Assembly (NCBI GenBank): GCA_934717895.1
Contig: CAKUZO010000036.1
Location: forward strand, 1 to 17,523
Direction: 5' to 3'
Source of the DNA: an uncultured Candidatus Melainabacteria bacterium
GTDB lineage: Bacteria; Cyanobacteriota; Vampirovibrionia; Gastranaerophilales; Gastranaerophilaceae
Length of the DNA stretch: 17,523 nucleotides
Positions 8,473 to 14,133 of this stretch are shown here, in pieces. Every line of letters begins with the position of its first letter. Position 1 is the stretch's first letter. A model generated the notes under the pieces. The model made no database searches, was not told the DNA's origin, and was given only the letters and a program-made list of their open reading frames with translations. Position numbers and translations under genes: made by a program.

Positions 8473-9726
8473 ATGAACATCATCAAAATAAACGATAATT
8501 CAAATAAATTGTTTTATATCGGCGGAGTTGTGCGTGACGAACTTCTCGGACGAGAATCACTTGACGTGGATATTACGTATGTCGGAAACGCTATTGAATA
8601 TTGCTCCAAGTTTGGTGAAGTTGTTCAGGTTAATCCTGATTTTGGGACGGTTAAGGTTGCTATCCCCTCTCACCTCGAAATCACAGATTTCGGTCAAACT
8701 TGGTTGTTCGCGTTTAACGGGTCTACGGAATGCTCCGCCGGCTCCACGCCGACGTGTGCTTCCTCCGCCCTCAGCGAACAATCCGCTCCCGCAAGTGGAG
8801 GACATAAAGTTTCAAAAAAAATGTATGTTGACTTTGCCTCAACACGTTCTGAAAGTTATCCCCAAAAAGGACATCTTCCTGTTGTTGAAAAAATCGGTTG
8901 TTCATTAAAGGAAGATGTTATGCGTCGCGATTTTACGATTAATGCACTTGCAAAATCTGTTACGACCGGCGAAATTGTTGACTATGTCGGTGGTTTAGAA
9001 GATTTGAAAAATAAAAAACTTAGAGTTTTACACGACGAAAGTTTCATTGATGATCCGACTAGGATTATTAGAGGGCTGAAATTTGCAACTCGCTTTGGTT
9101 TTGAACTCGAAGAACATACAAAAAAACTTCAAGATGAATATTTGGCGAATATAAATTATGATATGAGCTACAAAAGGGTGAAAAAAGAGTTGATTGAAAC
9201 GTTTTCATTAAATTCTCAATCTGCATTCCAAAAATTTATCGACCAAAAAATCTACAAACTCGTCACACCGAACGATGTTGAAATGCCAAAAGTCAACGTT
9301 GAAAATCTAGTTACAACATACTTAACTGCCCAGCCGCCTAGCTGCCCAACTGCTTTATGGCTGATTTACGTCGGAATTCTCGGCGATTTGTCACGACTTC
9401 CTTTGACAAAAATCGAACAGAAAATTTTGGACGATGTGCCAAAAGAGATTTTAAAAACTGATTTTGAACTTTACAAAACTTTCCAAAACGCACGAATTGA
9501 AACGATTTTATTATATGCAATTTTGAAAGATGAAGTTGGTGCAAGGCATTATCTTGACGATTTACAGAATATTAAACTCGAAATTACCGGAAAAGACTTG
9601 CAAAACTTAGGTATAAAACCGTCGCCAAAATATCAAGAAATTTTTGATGAAGTTTTAAAAGCCAAATTACAAAACCCTAAAATATCAAAAAAAGATGAGG
9701 TCGAAATAGCAAAAAAGCTCAAATAA
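8473..9726 (+). CDS. cca: Class II CCA/poly(A)-type tRNA nucleotidyltransferase with in-frame insertion
   Basis: The enzyme adds CCA, or part of it, to tRNA 3' ends in the cytoplasm from CTP and ATP. The 417-residue product has the class II polymerase-beta head: YIGGVVRDELLGR (15-27), the metal-binding D31-V-D33, DFASTRSESY (120-129), the RRDFTINALA motif (151-160), and the head/neck signature DDPTRIIRGLKFATRFGF (193-210). Residues about 71-117 (TDFGQTW to KKMY) are not family-like. They interrupt a run that would otherwise read from HLEI straight into DFASTR, and they are coded by unusually GC-rich DNA. Without them the protein would be about 370 residues, short for the family and without an HD domain. 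The sequence cannot distinguish full CCA addition from A-only addition. A second odd stretch (AQPPSCP, 286-292) lies over a small GC-rich direct repeat. The ATG has no Shine-Dalgarno but a well-placed promoter. It converges on the acetyltransferase gene 54 bases downstream. Confidence 0.9.
   Translation: MNIIKINDNSNKLFYIGGVVRDELLGRESLDVDITYVGNAIEYCSKFGEVVQVNPDFGTVKVAIPSHLEITDFGQTWLFAFNGSTECSAGSTPTCASSALSEQSAPASGGHKVSKKMYVDFASTRSESYPQKGHLPVVEKIGCSLKEDVMRRDFTINALAKSVTTGEIVDYVGGLEDLKNKKLRVLHDESFIDDPTRIIRGLKFATRFGFELEEHTKKLQDEYLANINYDMSYKRVKKELIETFSLNSQSAFQKFIDQKIYKLVTPNDVEMPKVNVENLVTTYLTAQPPSCPTALWLIYVGILGDLSRLPLTKIEQKILDDVPKEILKTDFELYKTFQNARIETILLYAILKDEVGARHYLDDLQNIKLEITGKDLQNLGIKPSPKYQEIFDEVLKAKLQNPKISKKDEVEIAKKLK
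8683..8823 (+). repeat. GC-rich palindromic insertion inside the tRNA nucleotidyltransferase gene
   Basis: About 141 bases, in frame, code for the non-conserved residues 71-117. The core (about 8726-8800) is much richer in G+C than the AT-rich gene around it. It contains an inverted repeat TTGTTCGC (8704-8711) / GCGAACAA (8774-8781), the small hairpin CGGA-atgc-TCCG, and repeated CTCCGCC units. The exact borders are uncertain because no clear target duplication is visible; GATTTC on the left and GACTTT on the right both encode Asp-Phe at the likely junctions. The pattern resembles palindromic elements that insert in frame into genes, as known from Rickettsia (RPE), though no sequence kinship to those is claimed. 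Confidence 0.6.
9324..9353 (+). repeat. Small GC-rich direct repeat within the tRNA nucleotidyltransferase gene
   Basis: The heptamer CTGCCCA occurs at 9326-9332 and 9342-9348, with a third partial unit (AACTGC) at 9348-9353. It encodes the atypical Ala-Gln-Pro-Pro-Ser-Cys-Pro stretch between two conserved-looking helices. Composition differs from the flanking AT-rich codons. It may be a remnant of a short tandem repeat; the evidence is only composition and repetition. Confidence 0.4.
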
Positions 9727-9780
9727 CCTCACCTTTTCAATCTTAAATCTTATTCTTTTAAAATTAAATTTTTTTAAATT

Positions 9781-10245
9781 TTACATCTCATAGCGCAAAA
9801 TATAAAACCCGGAATCTTCAAACTCTTCCTTTATTCCGGAATATTTAAACCCGAGCTTTTCATAGAACTCAATAGCTCTTACATTTTTATTCAACACCCA
9901 GAACCACAATTTTTTACCATCTTTTTTGGCATCATCAATAAATTTTTTCATGGTAAAAGTTCCAATGCCTTCTTTTTGAAAAAACGGGTCTACATAAAAA
10001 TCGCTCAATTTAATTTCATTTTCCATAACTTCGGCATTTATAATTGCTTTTACAACCCCGTCATCGTACACATATTGATGTTTCAAAGCATTCGGTTTTC
10101 TTAAATTTTCAGCCTCACTCAAAACTTGAATTACATTAAATGACACATGGTCATTTTTGAAAATATCCCTATATGTTGTTCGTTTTGTAAAAACAAGAAT
10201 TTCAGCAATTCTTGCAATATCTTTTTCTGTCGCTTTTCTAAGCAT
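9781..10245 (-). CDS. GNAT family N-acetyltransferase
   Basis: The 154-residue product is a single-domain acetyltransferase using acetyl-CoA; the substrate is unknown. The N-terminus starts directly with the GNAT first strand (MLRKATEKDIARIAEI). The acetyl-CoA loop is QKEGIG (90-95) after LSDFYVDPFFQ, and the usual NVRAIEFYEKLGF (121-133) near the C-terminus is present, as in RimI-like proteins. Length is normal for the family. The ATG overlaps the stop of the upstream PAP2 gene by 8 bases (ATGCTTAG), and AAAGG lies 8 bases before it inside that gene, so translation is probably coupled. The substrate could be small molecules or protein N-termini; no evidence decides. No G+C-rich terminator is visible in the 54-base gap to the convergent gene. 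Confidence 0.9.
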   Translation of the reverse strand: MLRKATEKDIARIAEILVFTKRTTYRDIFKNDHVSFNVIQVLSEAENLRKPNALKHQYVYDDGVVKAIINAEVMENEIKLSDFYVDPFFQKEGIGTFTMKKFIDDAKKDGKKLWFWVLNKNVRAIEFYEKLGFKYSGIKEEFEDSGFYILRYEM

Positions 10246-11176
10246 TTTTTCGCCTTTCCACTTTAATCCTCAAAACCTCTACACATTTTAAAACCAACGG
10301 ATAAAGCCCTGTTATAAAAAATCCTATTAAAAAGAAATTTCCCCAATCTAACAAACAATTTATTACAAAACCGCCGACTAAAAACATTGCGACACGATAA
10401 TAAATTGAACCTTTTATTGTTTCAAAATTAATAAACTTTCTATCCAAAATCCAACCTAAAAACGCACCTATTATCATGTAAACTTTTGGATATGAATCCC
10501 TTGTCATTTTAAGAGGATCTACCAGAATTTTTCCGTTGAAATAATCTATCGGATAGTGTTTCAACTCTGTATAAGCAATTAGCACCGCACAAACAAATAA
10601 TACTGCACCAAACACTACCCAATCACGATTTTTGCCCTTATCTATCCAATCAAGAAGTTTTAAATTACCCCAGAGTATAAATATGCCTAAAACCAAAGAT
10701 ACCACAACATCTTGCGGAGTATGCACCAAAAGATAATTTCTCGAAAACCCCACCAAAAGCACTAAACATATAAACGAATAACGCAAAACTTTATTATTCC
10801 AAAATTTTACGGCAAGTCCACCCCAAATGCTCGTTGCAATTGCTGTGTGCCCACTAGGGAAAGAATATCCCGTCGCCATTTTCATCGCACTTGCCGTCGG
10901 GTGAATTCTACTATCCAAAACCCAAGGACGATATATACAAGCCGTAATTTTTATGAATTGATTAATTAAAATCCCTAAAAAATAGTTAAATGCTAAATAA
11001 ATCCCACATTTTTTATCAACAATCCAATAAACAAATGAAATAGTTAAAAAAGCTAAAAGCCACTCCCCACAACAGGTAACATGTGCCAAAAGCCAATCAA
11101 ATATCCCATGAGTTACTTCCCTAAAATTTTGTAAAAGCAATAAATATTTTATCTGAAATCCCAGCCAATTTTCCAT
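10238..11176 (-). CDS. PAP2-superfamily membrane phosphatase
   Basis: The 312-residue integral membrane protein has all three PAP2/lipid phosphatase motifs: K76-ITACIY-R83-P84, P107-S-G-H110 and S145-R146...H152...D156. These form the vanadium-haloperoxidase-like active site, which removes phosphate from lipid phosphates or undecaprenyl/polyprenyl diphosphates at the membrane face. Hydrophobic segments occur at about 38-54, 60-75, 112-124, 133-150, 158-174, 187-202, 232-246, 262-275 and 280-297. The protein is longer than minimal PAP2 enzymes (about 200 residues): it carries about 130 extra C-terminal residues with further membrane spans, as in some sphingosine/dihydrosphingosine phosphatase-like members. 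The substrate is not determinable. It is the first gene of a two-gene unit with the GNAT gene. The ATG lacks a Shine-Dalgarno and a promoter ends 6 bases before it. Confidence 0.93.
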   Translation of the reverse strand: MENWLGFQIKYLLLLQNFREVTHGIFDWLLAHVTCCGEWLLAFLTISFVYWIVDKKCGIYLAFNYFLGILINQFIKITACIYRPWVLDSRIHPTASAMKMATGYSFPSGHTAIATSIWGGLAVKFWNNKVLRYSFICLVLLVGFSRNYLLVHTPQDVVVSLVLGIFILWGNLKLLDWIDKGKNRDWVVFGAVLFVCAVLIAYTELKHYPIDYFNGKILVDPLKMTRDSYPKVYMIIGAFLGWILDRKFINFETIKGSIYYRVAMFLVGGFVINCLLDWGNFFLIGFFITGLYPLVLKCVEVLRIKVERRKNA

Positions 11177-11182
11177 AAGCCA

Positions 11183-11211
11183 ATATTATTAAAAAAACAG
11201 AGAAAAATCAA
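11183..11211 (-). promoter_or_regulatory. Promoter of the PAP2-GNAT pair, apparently leaderless
   Basis: On the minus strand TTGATT (11211-11206) and TAATAT (11188-11183) are separated by exactly 17 bases. The -10 box ends 6 bases (TGGCTT) before the ATG of the PAP2 gene, so transcription would start at or very near the start codon. No Shine-Dalgarno is seen. Each box matches consensus at 4 of 6 positions. Confidence 0.55.
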
Positions 11212-11298
11212 ATTAAAAAGAATTAAAAAATGCTGTAAAAAATGTTAATATTTAGTGATTTTTATTAAAGTTTTTTGGGAATATTACCGTTGATACAA

Positions 11299-11304
11299 GA
11301 GAGG
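11299..11304 (+). promoter_or_regulatory. Ribosome binding site of the glucosaminidase-like gene
   Basis: AGAGGT lies 7 bases before the ATG at 11312 and supports that start. In the divergent 135-base gap, this gene has a Shine-Dalgarno while the opposite PAP2 gene does not. Confidence 0.7.
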
Positions 11305-11311
11305 TTAAATT

Positions 11312-12148
11312 ATGTTTCAAGACAATGAAATAATTATAAAAAATTTAAAAGGTGTAGCCAAAATAATTGCAGAAAAGTGTGATCATAACGGTGATAACTT
11401 ACTAAAAAAGACAAAGGATTATGATGAGATAAGCATATTCAGCAACGCACTTTCAACTCTTGATGATAATAATACATTTATTTTCGGTGGAAAAGCATAC
11501 AACGCTGATGGGAGCATAAATATGCTTCGGGATATTCCGGTTGACACAAAAAATCCAACGATTTCCAAAGAAGACTCCCCAACAGTATTACCGAATTTAA
11601 AACCTGCAAGAAAAGATATTCAAGCAGAACCGGCAGATGCGACAAGAGTACCAAAACAAATCCCTATACCGCAACCAAAACCTGCTTCACCGGCAACTAT
11701 TGGAATGAACGTTTCTACAAGAAATAACAGCGAATGGTCTGTAATTGCTTTGAATCGAGCCATTAATGATATGACGTATAAGAAAATGAAAAAATATCGA
11801 AATAGCTTACTTATCGGCAAAGGCGAAGCATTTATTAAAAGTGCTAAAAAATATAATATAGACCCACGTTTGCTCGTTGCAATTGCAATGCATGAATCAG
11901 CAAGAGGAACAGCTACACTCGGGAAAAACTCTATTGGTGGAACTCATAAAAATTTTGCAACAGTAGATGCTAGCATTGATTTAATAGCAGCAACAATTAA
12001 TAAGTTTTATAAATCCGGCTTAAAAACAGCAAATGCCGTTGCGCCTTCATACTCTTCCCCAAAAGCCGCACAAAATTGGAGAACAGGTGTAAATGCATTT
12101 CTTATTGAAATTGACAAAGCATATCGCAATCATTTAAAAAAAATGTAA
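11312..12148 (+). CDS. Glucosaminidase/lysozyme-like protein without signal peptide
   Basis: The C-terminal domain of this 278-residue protein (about 165-275) resembles bacterial endo-beta-N-acetylglucosaminidases, which cleave peptidoglycan glycan chains. Key features are the stretch NIDPRLLVAIAMHESARGT (182-200), with E195 as the likely catalytic acid, followed by the LGKNSIGG turn (203-210) and a Tyr-Ser-Ser-Pro...Asn-Trp segment (247-256) typical of the end of the fold. The N-terminal part (1-75) is not recognised; D24-HNGDN...DE39 recalls a calcium-binding loop. A Pro/Lys-rich linker (about 80-130) joins the two. There is no signal peptide or membrane span. The protein therefore acts in the cytoplasm at lysis, or is exported by a specialised route, or the N-terminal region targets it. 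A prophage endolysin is possible, but no other phage gene is nearby. A terminator follows directly. Confidence 0.8.
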   Translation: MFQDNEIIIKNLKGVAKIIAEKCDHNGDNLLKKTKDYDEISIFSNALSTLDDNNTFIFGGKAYNADGSINMLRDIPVDTKNPTISKEDSPTVLPNLKPARKDIQAEPADATRVPKQIPIPQPKPASPATIGMNVSTRNNSEWSVIALNRAINDMTYKKMKKYRNSLLIGKGEAFIKSAKKYNIDPRLLVAIAMHESARGTATLGKNSIGGTHKNFATVDASIDLIAATINKFYKSGLKTANAVAPSYSSPKAAQNWRTGVNAFLIEIDKAYRNHLKKM

Positions 12149-12183
12149 TTTCGATATTTTATAATAATTTTTAATACATAAGC

Positions 12184-12212
12184 AAAAAGACGAAGGAATT
12201 CTTCGTCTTTTT
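12184..12212. terminator. Bidirectional terminator between convergent genes
   Basis: A perfect 12-bp stem (AAAAAGACGAAG at 12184-12195, CTTCGTCTTTTT at 12201-12212) has a 5-base loop. Each strand ends in a T-run, so it can stop both the glucosaminidase-like gene on the plus strand and the minus-strand gene ending at 12242. Confidence 0.93.
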
Positions 12213-12241
12213 ATTTTTATATTCGGGATTGTTTTAGTTAA

Positions 12242-13873
12242 TTATTTAATTCTTACAGGAACATTGTCGTTACAATCTTGTTTCCAATGGTTTGCTTCTT
12301 GAGCAGAACCTGTGTAACTTACATATCTATGTCTTGGGTGTTTTACTGTTTTACCTTTTGCAACTCTTCCGTCACAATCAACTGTAATTTGCAAGTCTTT
12401 CAAATATCTCAACTCAGGATACTTTTTCATGTATTTTTCATTTTCCAACAAGTCTGAAAATTCTGTGTATAATCTCATTGTTGATGGCATTGTATTTAAG
12501 TTGAAGTTTGTAACACCATGTTTAAGTTTTTCTGCGTGAATTAATGCTTTTAAAACGTGACCTGATGGTTTTTGTTGTTTTTCGCCAACTCTTACTTTAC
12601 CCAAGATAATTGTTGACCAGTTTTCACCTCTTTTAACCTTATGATCACAGTATTCTGATTGCCATTTTTCAACAGGACAGTCATTTTTAATCGGTTTTGG
12701 CGGTGCAACTGGGTTGTCCTTATTAGGTTGAGCAGGAGGTATGTCAGGATTTGATACAGATGGTTTTACTTCCGGTTTTTCGCCAGGTGCGTAAACCCTG
12801 TCTTCAACCTTTCCACCATCTTTTATTAAACTTGCAAGTCCAAGTCCAACAGCCCCGCCAGCCGGAGTTGTCATTACAACACCGCTAACTTTTGCTGCTG
12901 CGGCTGCTGCGGCTGCACTTCCTGCGGCTGCGGAACCGGCTCCGCCAGCTGCTGCGCTACCTGCGGCTGAACTTGCTGCGGCTGCTGATGATACTGAGAA
13001 CAATGTTCCTGCACCATATCCGGCTGCAACTCCACCGGCAATCGCCAAACCTCTGTACAAATTAGTACGATCTTTTTCGTAATCAAGGTTTGCCTTTTTG
13101 GCCATGTGTTTAACCATTGTTGGAGTAACACCTTCTTGTTGAGCCGCTTGACGTCTTTCTCGCAAACTCAAATGATAGTTTGTAGTTTCACCTTCTTTTG
13201 TATGAAGGTTTGCAAAATCAACTACTTTTTTCTTGAACATGTCGCTTGAAAAATTACCGTCTTTATCATAGAATTCGCCTCTATTTTGTTCAATATATTT
13301 ACGAGTTTTTCTTCCACGAATATACTCGTTGTCAACAAGTTCTGATTCTGCTTTGCGTTTAGCTTCACGTCTGCTCAAACCTTGTTCTCTATATTGTTCA
13401 ACAAGAGTCTTTTTCTCTGCTTTACGAGCTTTTTGTGCGCGTTTGTAATCTGCTTTATCCATAAATACACGAGTTGTTTCAACTTCTTCTCTATGGTGTT
13501 CGTTTTCTACATATCTTTCTGCTAAATCCTTAGCTTCTTTTTGCGTTTTAACTTTTTGACCTGTTGACAAACCATAATTCATAAATTTTTCAGTTGCTTC
13601 TTTTTCTGCATTTTCTCTATCAGCCTTAGAATCATATTGTCTTTCAACAGTTAAACCTTTCATATAATCTTTTTTAGCTTCAACTGAATGTCCGAACGGA
13701 AGAGCCCAATTTTTCTGTTTAACTACTGCTTCTTTTGCGGGATTTGCTTGAACAGAAGTCGTTTGTGCTGTATTTTTTACATTATCTGTTGTTTCATTAG
13801 TTTCTGCCGGTTTTACCACTTCAACTTTAACGCCTTGTGGTATGTAATCTTGTCCAATTCCTTGAATACTCAT
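12242..13873 (-). CDS. Large charged protein with poly-alanine segment and LysM-like C-terminal region, unknown function
   Basis: The 543-residue product is not assignable to a named family. The start chosen is ATG at 13873-13871, because GAAAGGGG sits 7 bases upstream; an in-frame ATG 24 bases earlier lacks such a site. Parts: a Thr/Asn/Lys-rich N-terminus (1-55), a strongly charged Lys/Arg/Glu helical region (65-270) with possible coiled coil, a Gly/Ala hydrophobic stretch (275-350) including a poly-Ala run, a Pro/Lys-rich linker (363-397), and a C-terminal domain with four cysteines (C399, C409, C500, C534). The segment 409-466 (HKVKRGENWSTI, ending near LNTMPSTMRLY) has the outline of an expanded LysM peptidoglycan-binding repeat; this is tentative. 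No N-terminal signal peptide is present, so the Gly/Ala segment is the only membrane candidate. A TATATT (13941-13936) upstream may be its -10 box. It converges with the glucosaminidase-like gene. Confidence 0.88.
   Translation of the reverse strand: MSIQGIGQDYIPQGVKVEVVKPAETNETTDNVKNTAQTTSVQANPAKEAVVKQKNWALPFGHSVEAKKDYMKGLTVERQYDSKADRENAEKEATEKFMNYGLSTGQKVKTQKEAKDLAERYVENEHHREEVETTRVFMDKADYKRAQKARKAEKKTLVEQYREQGLSRREAKRKAESELVDNEYIRGRKTRKYIEQNRGEFYDKDGNFSSDMFKKKVVDFANLHTKEGETTNYHLSLRERRQAAQQEGVTPTMVKHMAKKANLDYEKDRTNLYRGLAIAGGVAAGYGAGTLFSVSSAAAASSAAGSAAAGGAGSAAAGSAAAAAAAAKVSGVVMTTPAGGAVGLGLASLIKDGGKVEDRVYAPGEKPEVKPSVSNPDIPPAQPNKDNPVAPPKPIKNDCPVEKWQSEYCDHKVKRGENWSTIILGKVRVGEKQQKPSGHVLKALIHAEKLKHGVTNFNLNTMPSTMRLYTEFSDLLENEKYMKKYPELRYLKDLQITVDCDGRVAKGKTVKHPRHRYVSYTGSAQEANHWKQDCNDNVPVRIK
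12893..12985 (-). repeat. Alanine-codon (GCN) low-complexity tract
   Basis: Residues about 297-327 of the 543-residue protein are almost all Ala, Gly and Ser. They are encoded by repeated GCA/GCC trinucleotides that stand out as GC-rich in an AT-rich gene. The tract can change length by slippage. It lies in the only hydrophobic segment of the protein. Confidence 0.75.
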
Positions 13874-13880
13874 CTTGTTT

Positions 13881-13888
13881 CCCCTTTC
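13881..13888 (-). promoter_or_regulatory. Ribosome binding site that decides the start of the 543-residue protein
   Basis: On the minus strand GAAAGGGG is followed by 7 bases (AAACAAG) and ATG at 13873-13871. The site falls inside the longer reading frame that begins at 13897, which supports the shorter protein beginning MSIQGIGQ. Confidence 0.75.
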
Positions 13889-14133
13889 AATTCCCATCGT
13901 GTATGGAAATTAAATCTATTTTTATCCCCTGTACTAATATAAAAAATTTTTGATTAGAAAAATTGCATGCAAATATGTTGTTTTTACAGGAACAAAACCC
14001 CAAAAACATTATTAATAAAGCGTTTCAAAGATTTAAATTTCTCTTAACAATTTGTAACAAACCATTATCGTCAATTAACTTCACGCTAAAATTCAATAAA
14101 CTGTTAAAGTTTACAAGTCACAATTTAGCAAAA

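Noticed and set aside
8528-8908. Second plus-strand frame of 126 residues within the tRNA nucleotidyltransferase gene
   Set aside because: It overlaps the conserved motifs of the real frame, has no family-like sequence and is kept open by the insertion's composition.
9727-9780. Terminator between the convergent nucleotidyltransferase and acetyltransferase genes
   Set aside because: Only A/T pairing is possible (TTTAAA-type), with no G+C stem; it cannot be distinguished from AT-rich spacer.
12874-13131. Gln/Pro-rich 85-residue minus-strand frame
   Set aside because: It is an out-of-frame reading of the Ala-codon tract within the 543-residue gene, produced by GC-rich triplet repeats.
14097-14113. 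TAAACT-GTTAA-AGTTTA hairpin after the c-di-GMP gene
   Set aside because: The 6-bp stem is almost all A/T and no T-run follows on the minus strand, so it is not a convincing terminator.
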